A stretch of 64,000 bases of DNA, taken from contig JAUVZD010000001.1 of assembly GCA_030602715.1 (NCBI GenBank), forward strand, positions 62,001 through 126,000. Direction: 5' to 3'. A program made the translations under genes and the position numbers. Origin of the DNA: Candidatus Coatesiibacteriota bacterium. GTDB taxonomy: Bacteria > RBG-13-66-14 > B26-G2 > JAUVZD01. Under the pieces are notes generated by a model, which had not been told where the DNA came from, did not search any database, and was given only the letters and a program-made list of their open reading frames with translations. The first letter of the stretch is position 1; each line of letters begins with the position of its first letter. This document shows positions 25,452 through 32,546 of this stretch, in pieces.

Positions 25452-25773
25452 GGCTGAGCTGACCACCCTGCGCAGGATTCTCCTGCTCCTCTTTCGCCTC
25501 CTTGCCGGGCTCTCCTGGGGGCTTTTGTTTATTGGAGCGATAGTGGCGGTTATCGTCTCCCTTTGCGCCCACTGGCAGAGCGAGCTGGGTTGGATGAAGG
25601 TGCGGGACGGTTTTATGCTGCTTACAGCGATTATGTTGTTGCCGGCGTTCTTCGCTGGTTTAATCTTGGGTTTCATCACCCACAAAAGAATGGAGAGATA
25701 TATCTTCTGGGGGCTGTGCGTTCTTATCTTCGCCGGGTTGTTTGGACATTGGTTATATTGGGCTTTGAGGTAG
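25441..25773 (+). CDS. Three-helix membrane protein of unknown function
   Basis: The 110-residue protein has hydrophobic segments near 11-40, 54-75 and 84-107. The ATG at 25441 follows GGGGAAGGAAG and is preferred over an in-frame ATG at 25426. It overlaps the previous gene by 11 bases, so the two membrane proteins are probably a pair. No terminator is seen after it; the next 434 bases hold two short ORFs and their signals. Confidence 0.65.
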   Translation: MVTEAELTTLRRILLLLFRLLAGLSWGLLFIGAIVAVIVSLCAHWQSELGWMKVRDGFMLLTAIMLLPAFFAGLILGFITHKRMERYIFWGLCVLIFAGLFGHWLYWALR

Positions 25774-25837
25774 AGGGGTAGGTTACAGGAATTTTTTAGG
25801 AGTTGCAAAAGAAAATTAAAATTCCCCCAAAAAACAC

Positions 25838-25865
25838 TTGACATCCTCGCTCTCTGTGTTATATT
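25838..25865 (+). promoter_or_regulatory. Strong promoter in front of a short ORF
   Basis: TTGACA at 25838-25843, a 16-base spacer, and an extended -10 TGTTATATT ending at 25865. The predicted start of transcription is about 40 bases before the ATG of the 34-codon ORF. It is one of the best promoter matches in the window. Confidence 0.78.
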
Positions 25866-25910
25866 CTCATTCAAAGCTGCAGGAAAATCTACCTGAAAGG
25901 GGTGAAACCG

Positions 25911-26015
25911 ATGAGATACTGGCTTACAGTGCGTAAGATGCAAATTTCTACGCTGGGTTTTTCCATAGGCGTAGTGTATCCATTGGCGACCCCGGGAGGA
26001 CCACCAGATTCATAA
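25911..26015 (+). CDS. Candidate small protein, 34 residues, monocistronic
   Basis: The ORF encodes MRYWLTVRKMQISTLGF followed by SIGVVYPLATPGGPPDS. AAAGGGGTG lies six bases before the ATG, a strong promoter lies upstream and a terminator begins 32 bases after the stop, giving a self-contained unit of about 200 bases. The peptide has a basic N-terminus, a hydrophobic middle and a Gly/Pro-rich end. I do not recognise it. The alternative is a structured non-coding RNA with a chance ORF, since I could not match the transcript to a known riboswitch or small RNA. Confidence 0.5.
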   Translation: MRYWLTVRKMQISTLGFSIGVVYPLATPGGPPDS

Positions 26016-26046
26016 CTTCTTGATTTTACTTGGCTTATGCCATCCT

Positions 26047-26075
26047 CCCACCGCCAGCAGGTCGGTGGGTTTTTT
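26047..26075 (+). terminator. Rho-independent terminator after the 34-codon ORF
   Basis: Arms CCCACCG (26047-26053) and CGGTGGG (26063-26069), a nine-base loop and a run of six T. It closes the short transcript before the ABC transporter genes. Confidence 0.9.
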
Positions 26076-26133
26076 ATTATAGCGGAAAACGGAACGGATA
26101 TATCATCCCCGAAATATCAAAAGGAGGCATAAA

Positions 26134-26196
26134 ATGTTCAATCTTTCCCTTTTTCATGTGATTTCTAATTCATACGGAACTTTAACTTTTTCATAA
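26134..26196 (+). CDS. Candidate 20-codon leader peptide before the ABC transporter
   Basis: A consensus AAAAGGAGG at 26119-26127 lies six bases before this ATG, better than the site in front of the transporter gene itself. The peptide is MFNLSLFHVISNSYGTLTFS and the TAA lies 11 bases before the transporter ATG, so ribosomes could reinitiate. It could be a regulatory leader peptide or a very small product. No hairpin that would make a classical attenuator is evident. Confidence 0.4.
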   Translation: MFNLSLFHVISNSYGTLTFS

Positions 26197-26207
26197 TGAG
26201 GTAAGCG

Positions 26208-27068
26208 ATGATACACAAAGCACTACAATGCCGAGGAGTGACCAAGACCTTCATAGTTGATGGGGAGGAGGGGGGCATAATCAAACGGATAAGGAACCGG
26301 AAGAATCGCTTCCGGGCGGTGGACGACATCAGCTTTACCGTTGAGGCTGGCGAGATATTCGGCATCATCGGACCCAACGGAAGCGGAAAGTCCACCCTGA
26401 TCCGGCTCATCTCCACCCTGCTCCTCCCGAATGAGGGTTATATCAGCGTCTTTGGGAACGATGTGGTCAAGGACTCAAGAAAGGTGCGTCGGCTGATAAA
26501 CCGGGTGACGGTGGAGGCTTCCTTCTTCAAAAAGCTCTCCGCCCTGGAGAATCTCACCTATGCCGCCAGGCTTTACGATGTGCCCATAAAAGAGGCTAGG
26601 GAGAAGATAGAGTACATTCTGGGGCGGTTGCAGTTTCCCACCAAGAAGCTCAAGGAACCTCTGGAGAATCTCTCCAGGGGTATGCAGCAGAAGGTGGCTA
26701 TCGCCAGAGCACTCTTCACCCGACCGACGCTGTTGTTGTTGGACGAGCCCACCACCGGTCTTGACCCCCGCTCCAAGCGGGAGGTGCAGGCTTTCGTCAG
26801 GGAGGCTCAGTCGGAGTTCGGTGCCACCATCCTGTTCACCACCCACGACATGGAGGAGGCGGAGAGCATCTGCGGACGCATCGCCATAATCAAGGACGGA
26901 CGGTTCGTGGCTCTGGACACCGCAGAGGGCTTGAAGCGGCTTGCTGGAAACGGAAGCGGCAAGGAGCTGACCATGGAGGATGTATTCTTCATCCTCACCG
27001 GTGAGGAGTGGGAAGGTAAGGAAGATAAAGGGGAAGGCGAGGTGATGGAGAATGCCGGCGTTAATTAG
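26208..27068 (+). CDS. ABC transporter ATP-binding protein
   Basis: The 286-residue protein has Walker A GPNGSGKST (near residue 54), the LSRGMQQKVAIARAL signature, Walker B LLLLDEPTTGLD and the switch histidine in ILFTTHDMEEAES. This is the type that pairs with ABC-2 family permeases for export of drugs, lipids, polysaccharides or peptides. It overlaps its permease by 17 bases. The substrate is unknown; a short ORF with a strong ribosome binding site lies directly upstream. Confidence 0.93.
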   Translation: MIHKALQCRGVTKTFIVDGEEGGIIKRIRNRKNRFRAVDDISFTVEAGEIFGIIGPNGSGKSTLIRLISTLLLPNEGYISVFGNDVVKDSRKVRRLINRVTVEASFFKKLSALENLTYAARLYDVPIKEAREKIEYILGRLQFPTKKLKEPLENLSRGMQQKVAIARALFTRPTLLLLDEPTTGLDPRSKREVQAFVREAQSEFGATILFTTHDMEEAESICGRIAIIKDGRFVALDTAEGLKRLAGNGSGKELTMEDVFFILTGEEWEGKEDKGEGEVMENAGVN

Positions 27069-27852
27069 AGAGATACGGGCTTCTTACGGCTTTGTGGAAC
27101 GCAACTTCAACCTGGTGAAACGCTACATGGGTTGGGAGGTGGTCTTCCTCTTCTACAATGTAGTCAATACCCTGACCATCGGCTTAATCGGCTACGCCAC
27201 CGGGGATATGGAGCTGGTGCTCTTCCTGGTCATCGGTGCGCTCATGTGGGCTTTCCTGGGGGTCCTCTTCCACGAGGTATCCGAGAGCGTAGCCTGGGAG
27301 CGCTGGGAGGGAACCATAGAATTTACCTTCATGGCTCCCATCAGGCGCATCACCATGCTTTTAGGAACCTGTTTATATGCGGTCATCTACGGCGTGTTGC
27401 GCACCATCGTGGTCTTGCTCTTTGTTCTGCTCTTCTTTGACTTGGGCTTTGAGAACGCCAACTTCCTCTCCGCGGTGGTGATCCTGGTAGTCTCCTCGCT
27501 CAGCTTCATCGGTCTGGGACTGATGGCTGCGGTGTTGCCTTTGATAAGCCCGGAACGTGGTCCCCAGGCGACGCACATCATCCAGGCGCTGATTTTGCTG
27601 GTATCCGGCGTCTATTATCCCATCTCGGTTCTGCCGGTCTGGCTTCAGCCGCTCTCCTATATCAGCCCGGCTACCTACACCCTGAGGATGATGCGCTCGG
27701 CGATGCTGGAGGGCGCCTCCCTCAACACCATGGGTTGGGACCTCTTGGGACTGACCATCTGTGGAATAGCGCTTATTCCCATCGGTGCGTGGATATTCAA
27801 CCTGGGTGAGCTCTATGCCAAGAAGGTGGGTAAGCTCAAGCGAAGCGGTTAA
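27052..27852 (+). CDS. ABC-2 type transporter permease
   Basis: The 266-residue protein has about six membrane segments, beginning near residues 25, 55, 105, 138, 170 and 230. It has the ABC-2 pattern GVYYPISVLPVWLQPLSYISP before the last helices. With the overlapping ATP-binding gene it makes a two-component exporter. A strong GC-rich hairpin follows. Confidence 0.9.
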   Translation: MPALIREIRASYGFVERNFNLVKRYMGWEVVFLFYNVVNTLTIGLIGYATGDMELVLFLVIGALMWAFLGVLFHEVSESVAWERWEGTIEFTFMAPIRRITMLLGTCLYAVIYGVLRTIVVLLFVLLFFDLGFENANFLSAVVILVVSSLSFIGLGLMAAVLPLISPERGPQATHIIQALILLVSGVYYPISVLPVWLQPLSYISPATYTLRMMRSAMLEGASLNTMGWDLLGLTICGIALIPIGAWIFNLGELYAKKVGKLKRSG

Positions 27853-27875
27853 GCGGAAAGCCAAATGCAGAATAA

Positions 27876-27900
27876 AAGCCCCCCGTTTATCGGGGGGCTT
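27876..27900. terminator. Terminator hairpin after the ABC transporter genes
   Basis: Perfect ten-base arms AAGCCCCCCG and CGGGGGGCTT with a five-base loop TTTAT. An A-run precedes it, but only a weak T-rich tail follows. Confidence 0.75.
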
Positions 27901-27909
27901 AGAATTGTA

Positions 27910-27938
27910 TTGAATGAGCTTTTCACTTGTGCTATGAT
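27910..27938 (+). promoter_or_regulatory. Promoter for proline dehydrogenase
   Basis: TTGAAT at 27910-27915, a 17-base spacer ending TGC, and TATGAT at 27933-27938 (extended -10). It starts ten bases after the upstream hairpin. Confidence 0.65.
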
Positions 27939-27988
27939 AGCGTTTAGCTAATGCATTTTTTCACAATTCCAATATGAGGTGGAGGGCG

Positions 27989-28894
27989 ATGGGAGCAATA
28001 AGCAAAATGGTTGTGGGTATGGTGCGGATAATGCCTCCTGCTCTGGTGAAGGTATTCGCTATGCGATATATCGCCGGGGACAAGCTGGAGGATGCGATAG
28101 AGGTGGTTGAGCAGTTGAACCAGCGGGGGGTGATGGCTACCATAGATGTCTTAGGGGAGAGTATCACCGAGAAAGAGGAGTCCCGACGGGCGGTGGAGGA
28201 TTATAAGAAAGTCCTGCAGGAGATTGATAGAAATGGTTTGGATTCTAATATCTCCATAAAACCCACTATGTTCGGAATAACTTTTGATTACAATTTCTGT
28301 TACGCTAACATAGAGGAATTGATTGAGGAGGCGGAGAAATACGGTAATTTCGTGCGTCTGGATATTGAGGACACCTCGGTCACTGATGATACCTTCAAGC
28401 TCTGCCTTGAATTGATGAAGAGACACAAAAATGTGGGCACTGCAGTGCAATCAATGTTGCGCAGGACCCTGGACGATGTTTATATGCTGGGGAAACATAA
28501 GGTCAACCTGAGGATTTGTAAGGGGGCATATAAGGAACCCCGAAAGGTTGCCTATCAGGATAAAGTAAACATTGACCGGAGTTTTATCGCCTGTATGGAT
28601 GTCCTGTTTTCAGCCGGGAGTTATGTGGGCATAGCTACCCATGATGAGAAGATGGTCTTTGAAGGGGTTCGGCTTGCCAGAAGATACGATCTGAAGCGGG
28701 AGCAATATGAGTTTCAGATGTTACTCGGCGTGGACAGAGAGCTTGAGGACATAATCGTTGAAGGTGGGCATCGTCTGCGCATCTATGTTCCCTTCGGAGA
28801 ACAATGGTATCCTTACTCCATCAGGCGTTTCCACGAGAACCCGGATATAGCTGGGAACATAATGAAGAATATGTTCAGCAGGTATGAGAGGTAG
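27989..28894 (+). CDS. Proline dehydrogenase
   Basis: The 301-residue flavoprotein should oxidise proline to pyrroline-5-carboxylate. The barrel shows TIDVLGESITEKEESRRAV, ISIKPTMFG, VRLDIEDTSVTDDT, NLRICKGAYKEPR, GIATHDE and the C-terminal YVPFGEQWYPYSIRRFHENP arginine motif. It is the short single-function form; no pyrroline-5-carboxylate dehydrogenase gene is nearby. The ATG at 27989 follows GGTGGAGGG; an in-frame ATG at 27974 lacks a ribosome binding site. Confidence 0.92.
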   Translation: MGAISKMVVGMVRIMPPALVKVFAMRYIAGDKLEDAIEVVEQLNQRGVMATIDVLGESITEKEESRRAVEDYKKVLQEIDRNGLDSNISIKPTMFGITFDYNFCYANIEELIEEAEKYGNFVRLDIEDTSVTDDTFKLCLELMKRHKNVGTAVQSMLRRTLDDVYMLGKHKVNLRICKGAYKEPRKVAYQDKVNIDRSFIACMDVLFSAGSYVGIATHDEKMVFEGVRLARRYDLKREQYEFQMLLGVDRELEDIIVEGGHRLRIYVPFGEQWYPYSIRRFHENPDIAGNIMKNMFSRYER

Positions 28895-28930
28895 GCTTTC
28901 CTGGAAGACTACATAAGAATATTTCATTTG

Positions 28931-28955
28931 TAGCGGAGGGTTTCAACCTTCGCTA
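28931..28955 (+). terminator. Hairpin after proline dehydrogenase
   Basis: Arms TAGCGGAGG and CCTTCGCTA (nine pairs, one G-T) with a seven-base loop, followed by AT-rich sequence but no T-run. It may be a weak terminator. Confidence 0.4.
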
Positions 28956-28976
28956 TGATTATTTATCCCAAAATCG

Positions 28977-29005
28977 TTGACAGCATCGCTCATTTTGCAT
29001 AATAT
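28977..29005 (+). promoter_or_regulatory. Promoter placed directly before a start codon
   Basis: TTGACA at 28977-28982, a 17-base spacer and TAATAT at 29000-29005. The next ATG begins at 29012, where transcription itself would be expected to start, so the message may have no leader. Confidence 0.72.
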
Positions 29006-29011
29006 TAAGTT

Positions 29012-29275
29012 ATGGCTAAACCTTCCAAAGATTTGCCGTATGAACCCGTGCACAGCCCGGGGGTGGGGAGGGGGATGTTGTTCGGCTCTCTTGTGGGTTT
29101 CGTCATCGGCATCCTACTGGGCTGGAGGTTCGGGAGGCTGAGTTTTTTTGCGGGCTTATGCTCGGCTTTGGGGGTGGTGGGGGGAGGATTTATCGGGCGT
29201 TCGCTTCCCATAATTAGAAGTATTTTGGGAAAAGCGCGGGGTTGGTTTGTCGGCTTGTTCAGGAGAGGAAGATGA
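29012..29275 (+). CDS. Small membrane protein, possibly from a leaderless message
   Basis: The 87-residue protein has a hydrophobic segment near residues 24-40 and a Gly-rich second segment near 48-66, then a basic tail (LGKARGWFVGLFRRGR). It may be a two-helix inner-membrane protein. The ATG at 29012 has no ribosome binding site and lies seven bases after a good -10. A GGGGAGGGGG immediately before an in-frame ATG at 29075 offers an alternative start. It overlaps the nitroreductase gene by four bases. Confidence 0.6.
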   Translation: MAKPSKDLPYEPVHSPGVGRGMLFGSLVGFVIGILLGWRFGRLSFFAGLCSALGVVGGGFIGRSLPIIRSILGKARGWFVGLFRRGR

Positions 29276-29904
29276 TGGATGTCTTTACGGCGATTGAGAA
29301 GCGGCAGAGCATTCGCAGATACAAAGAAAACCCCGTCTCCGAGGAGGACCTGGGGATAATACTGGAGGCGGCAAGGCTTGCCCCTTCGGGGAGTAATGTT
29401 CAGCCCTGGCGTTTTATCGTGGTCAAGAATAAAGCCACCCGCAAAGCCCTGCGCCAGATAGCAAAATACAACCTATGGGTGGAGGAAGCGCCGGTGGTCA
29501 TCTGCGCCCTGGGCAAGCTGGATTTCTATGAGGAGCTTCCGGATAGGCTTAAAGAGTGGGTTGAGCAGGATAGTCTTGATGAGAGGCTGGCAAAGCGCTA
29601 TGTTCGGGAGGCTAAGCGCTCGTTCAGGGAGGATTCGGAAGATGTACTGCGGAGCTATGTGCGCTATAATGTGGCAATCGCTCTGTCCTACATCACTCTG
29701 GCGGCGGTCTCCTTGGGGTTGGGCACCTGCTGGATAAACGACTTTTATGAGAGCGAGGCAAAGGAGATACTGGGTGTGCCGGAAGGCTATATGGTTGTAG
29801 CCCTGATGACCCTGGGTTATCCCCAGGGCACCCCGCCCAGACGGAGTCGCTTACCGCTTTCGGAGATAATCTTTGAGGATAGATTCGGCAACACGATGAG
29901 CTAA
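29272..29904 (+). CDS. Nitroreductase family flavoprotein
   Basis: The 210-residue protein shows EKRQSIRRYKENPVSEEDL, LAPSGSNVQPWRFIVV, LSYITLAAVSLGLGTCWI and VVALMTLGYPQGTPP. This is the usual FMN-binding nitroreductase layout. Members reduce nitro compounds, quinones or flavins with NAD(P)H; the natural substrate is not predictable. The ATG at 29272 follows AGGAGAGGAAG and overlaps the preceding stop. Confidence 0.9.
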   Translation: MMDVFTAIEKRQSIRRYKENPVSEEDLGIILEAARLAPSGSNVQPWRFIVVKNKATRKALRQIAKYNLWVEEAPVVICALGKLDFYEELPDRLKEWVEQDSLDERLAKRYVREAKRSFREDSEDVLRSYVRYNVAIALSYITLAAVSLGLGTCWINDFYESEAKEILGVPEGYMVVALMTLGYPQGTPPRRSRLPLSEIIFEDRFGNTMS

Positions 29905-29927
29905 TTCCCCTTGGGGAGGTGAACGGG

Positions 29928-30083
29928 ATGTACCGGGACCCCATCTGTGGAAGGCTGGTTGACGAGAGGAGGGCTGTAAAGCTGGTCTATGAGGGCAAGG
30001 TGGTCTATTTCTGCAGTCAGGAATGCGCCGAGCAATTCAGCCAGGACCCGGAGGGCTTCCTGGAGGAAGAGGGGGAGGATTAG
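29928..30083 (+). CDS. YHS-domain mini-protein
   Basis: The 51-residue protein reads MYRDPICGRLVDERRAVKL, then YEGKVVYFCSQECAEQF. This matches the YHS pattern D-P-x-C-G followed by Y-F-C-S-x-x-C, a small metal-binding fold found alone or fused to heavy-metal ATPases. GGGGAGGTG lies upstream with normal spacing. It follows the nitroreductase by 23 bases. Copper or another soft metal ion is the likely ligand of its three cysteines, by family analogy only. Confidence 0.85.
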   Translation: MYRDPICGRLVDERRAVKLVYEGKVVYFCSQECAEQFSQDPEGFLEEEGED

Positions 30084-30266
30084 CTGTCTTTTTTAAGGCA
30101 GTTGTGGTTAAGGTCATACCATCGGTTTTTTATCGTTCTCTGGTCGTTTTCGCAAACTCCTGGTGTGGGGATGGTCGTTTAGGGTTGCCTTCATTCAAAA
30201 GCGTAAAAAAGAAAGTAATGTGAAGTAATTTATATAATAGTCTAGGTGGAGAATATGCCGTACACT

Positions 30267-30289
30267 GCCGGGGGGTTATCCCGGCTTTT
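30267..30289 (+). terminator. Terminator downstream of the YHS gene
   Basis: Arms GCCGGG (30267-30272) and CCCGGC (30280-30285) followed by TTTT. The 265 bases between the YHS gene and the next CDS hold this hairpin and the promoter at 30303-30330; I see nothing else convincing there. Confidence 0.6.
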
Positions 30290-30302
30290 CCCATTTCCCC
30301 CT

Positions 30303-30330
30303 TGATTATTAGCCATTTCGGGTATATATT
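30303..30330 (+). promoter_or_regulatory. Promoter for the secreted peptidase-like protein
   Basis: TTGATT at 30303-30308, a 16-base spacer and TATATT at 30325-30330, 18 bases before the ATG, leaving room for the AGAGGTGG ribosome binding site. Confidence 0.55.
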
Positions 30331-30348
30331 AGTCGGTAGAGGTGGATA

Positions 30349-31470
30349 ATGAAAAGGGTAGTATCACTACTGCTGTTAGTGCTTTCCCTCGCCGGGAGCT
30401 CCCTCGCCGGTGATGTTCTGGGCTGGGTGGAGATTGTCAAGGACGGTTATAGCATCTTCGTGGAAGCCAGCGGTCCCGCCTATAGGGATATTGAAGAAAT
30501 TGAGGAGTTGCTTGAGGGCTCCATTGAACGCATCTTCTCCATCATGGGTGACCGAGAGCCCCTGCATCACTTTGATGTCTTTATTCACTCCAAGATGGGT
30601 ATCTATGTGGGTCCTGGTGGGGGCTATACCACCACGGCGTATGGCAGACCGCAGATGCATATTTATTATCAGGAGGGTTATGATTTAGAAGATCAGGAGT
30701 TCCTTGAGGTGACGGAAAACGAGTTGACCAAGACCATCTTTTATACCGTCATGGGGAAGCCGGATGAGGAGATAAACAACTCTAACACATTCTCTTGGAT
30801 GATGGAGGGGTTAGGCGCTTCTTTGCAGGGGGAGACCTTTGACGGGCTCTCCTGTGAACTATGGTCGCTTTTAGCCCTGGATAACGGCTTGCTCTTTGAC
30901 ATCTCTCGGATAAATCTTGTTGAATACGGCGAGTATCTGGGGACCAGCCTTCCGGGGATAATTGATGAGGGTATCTTTCTCACCTTCCACGAGAGGATGT
31001 TCTATCTGGATGAGGTCTTGCTCCCCCAGATGGGCTCATTCTGCAATTTTTTGTGTCAGACATACGGCATTGAAGCGGTGGTAAATTTCATCGCCTCCAC
31101 CGCCGACTACAATTTTTCCGAAAATGCGGAAAGCTACTTTGGATATTGTGCCGAGGAACTGCAGATGGAGTGGTTAGCCTGGCTCGGTGAGCAGAGGGAT
31201 GACCTGGTCTCTTTGCTGGACGATTATAAAACTTTCAACGAGCTCTATTCCCGCTGGGTGGATGTGGGCTTCAAAGCCTGCAACATGGGGGTAAAGACAC
31301 TGCAAGACGAAGGGGATGGAGTAAAGCTGGCGCTGGTGAATGAGTGCATAAGCAGGATGCGGTTGACGATAAAGGATGTAATCGTTGAAGGGGAGTTGGA
31401 TGAAGCTCAGGATTATATCACCGACATTGAAGAGTTCCTTAATAAACTTGAGGGATTGGGTAGTAGATAG
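30349..31470 (+). CDS. Secreted protein resembling an inactive MA-clan peptidase
   Basis: The 373-residue protein has a signal peptide ending SSLAG near residue 21. Residues 30-165 follow the layout of the peptidase MA-like domain: an amphipathic opening helix (EIEELLEGSIERIFSIMG), a YVGPGGGYTTTAYGRPQMHIY strand region shortened at both ends, then the place for HExxH and W-x-EGLA. Here those read TENELTKTIFYT and WMMEGLGASLQGE, so both zinc histidines of HExxH are missing. It probably does not cut peptides. The C-terminal half is helical and unrecognised. AGAGGTGG precedes the ATG. Confidence 0.65.
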   Translation: MKRVVSLLLLVLSLAGSSLAGDVLGWVEIVKDGYSIFVEASGPAYRDIEEIEELLEGSIERIFSIMGDREPLHHFDVFIHSKMGIYVGPGGGYTTTAYGRPQMHIYYQEGYDLEDQEFLEVTENELTKTIFYTVMGKPDEEINNSNTFSWMMEGLGASLQGETFDGLSCELWSLLALDNGLLFDISRINLVEYGEYLGTSLPGIIDEGIFLTFHERMFYLDEVLLPQMGSFCNFLCQTYGIEAVVNFIASTADYNFSENAESYFGYCAEELQMEWLAWLGEQRDDLVSLLDDYKTFNELYSRWVDVGFKACNMGVKTLQDEGDGVKLALVNECISRMRLTIKDVIVEGELDEAQDYITDIEEFLNKLEGLGSR

Positions 31471-31496
31471 GGTAACTGCGGTCAAAGAAGGGGTCT

Positions 31497-32420
31497 ATGG
31501 CAATCGTCGTCAGGAGGGTCAGGGAGTCGGATAAGGACCGGGTTATGGCCATCGCCGCCAAAACCTGGCGTGGGCATGATTACATCCCCCGGGTTTGGGA
31601 CGAGTGGCTTGCTGATAACCTGGGGGTTTTCCTTGCCCTGGAGGTGGACGGTGTGGTCTCTGCGTTGGCAAAAGTTACCATTCAGGGTCCGGGGGAGATA
31701 TGGCTTGAGGGACTCAGGGTGGCTTGGGATATGAAGGGGAAAGGCTACGGCATGATGCTTAACGATTATGTCCTATGGTATCTGAAGCGGCTCAACCCCA
31801 CCCAGATAGCCTTTGTCACCGCCGATGTCAGTAAGGCAAGCATTCACATCGGCACAAAGAGCGGATTTGTCGTCGTAAACGAGTATATCATCTATCAAGG
31901 CAAGCCCCGACGTTCACTGGCACAATGGGATGAGGGGTTGGTGCTTGAAGACATTAGTGAGGTCTATGACTATATCGCCGAAAGCGAGGAGTTAGCCCGT
32001 TTGCATGGTTTTATTACCTATGGCTGGAGTTGTCGTAAGATGAAGCGATACCTGGTGGAGGATTTTGTGGGGCAGGGGTTTGCCTGGGGCGTGAGGGGTG
32101 ATTCGGGATTGCGCTCGCTCATGCTTGTCCACAGCAGTCTTTACTCAAGGCTATTGCTGGTCTCCTTCCTGGCGGGAGAGGAGGGCGATTTCCCTCACCT
32201 CTTTGCGATGTTGTACCACTCTGCCAGAAAGGGCGGATATAAGACGGTGGCTTGTTTTGATGCTTTGGGGAAATTGGCGGGATTGCGCCGCAGATTGAAA
32301 CTCCGTCGTCCATGGGGGTTTAAAAGCGTCATTCTATTCTCCCTGCCTATATTCCGTTGGAGGGAGAATCTGCCACAATTTGAGGGGGGGGCGTCGGCTC
32401 TGGAAGGGGAGGATGTATAA
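31497..32420 (+). CDS. GNAT-family N-acetyltransferase with C-terminal extension
   Basis: The 307-residue protein has a GNAT fold in residues 1-145: VVRRVRESDKDRVMAIA, LEVDGVVSALAKVTI, WLEGLRVAWDMKGKGYG (the acetyl-CoA loop) and FVTADVSKASIHIGTKSGF. Residues 150-307 look like a second, degenerate acetyltransferase-like domain with no clear cofactor loop. Two-domain GNAT proteins of this size are common. The substrate is unknown. Confidence 0.8.
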   Translation: MAIVVRRVRESDKDRVMAIAAKTWRGHDYIPRVWDEWLADNLGVFLALEVDGVVSALAKVTIQGPGEIWLEGLRVAWDMKGKGYGMMLNDYVLWYLKRLNPTQIAFVTADVSKASIHIGTKSGFVVVNEYIIYQGKPRRSLAQWDEGLVLEDISEVYDYIAESEELARLHGFITYGWSCRKMKRYLVEDFVGQGFAWGVRGDSGLRSLMLVHSSLYSRLLLVSFLAGEEGDFPHLFAMLYHSARKGGYKTVACFDALGKLAGLRRRLKLRRPWGFKSVILFSLPIFRWRENLPQFEGGASALEGEDV

Positions 32421-32546
32421 ATGCGGAATTTTATCAATTATCGCACTTTTTGGAATTTTTTTGCTGGATTTTTGGTTTGTTTTATGTTAAAGAAGGCGGA
32501 TGGTTTCTCCTTGAAGACGGAGCATAACCGGGAGGCGAAGTGGTAG
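32421..32546 (+). CDS. Candidate 41-residue single-span membrane protein
   Basis: The ORF begins one base after the preceding gene, with GGGGAGG eight bases before the ATG. It ends seven bases inside the ferredoxin gene. Residues 9-22 (TFWNFFAGFLVCFM) could form one short membrane helix, followed by a charged tail (LKTEHNREAKW). The overlap with the GTG of the ferredoxin gene would couple their translation. It may be a real small protein or just a leader; the AT-rich composition also fits non-coding DNA. Confidence 0.35.
   Translation: MRNFINYRTFWNFFAGFLVCFMLKKADGFSLKTEHNREAKW

Noticed and set aside
30255-30305. A 16-codon ORF in the gap after the YHS gene
   Set aside because: It spans a terminator hairpin and has no convincing promoter, so it is likely chance.
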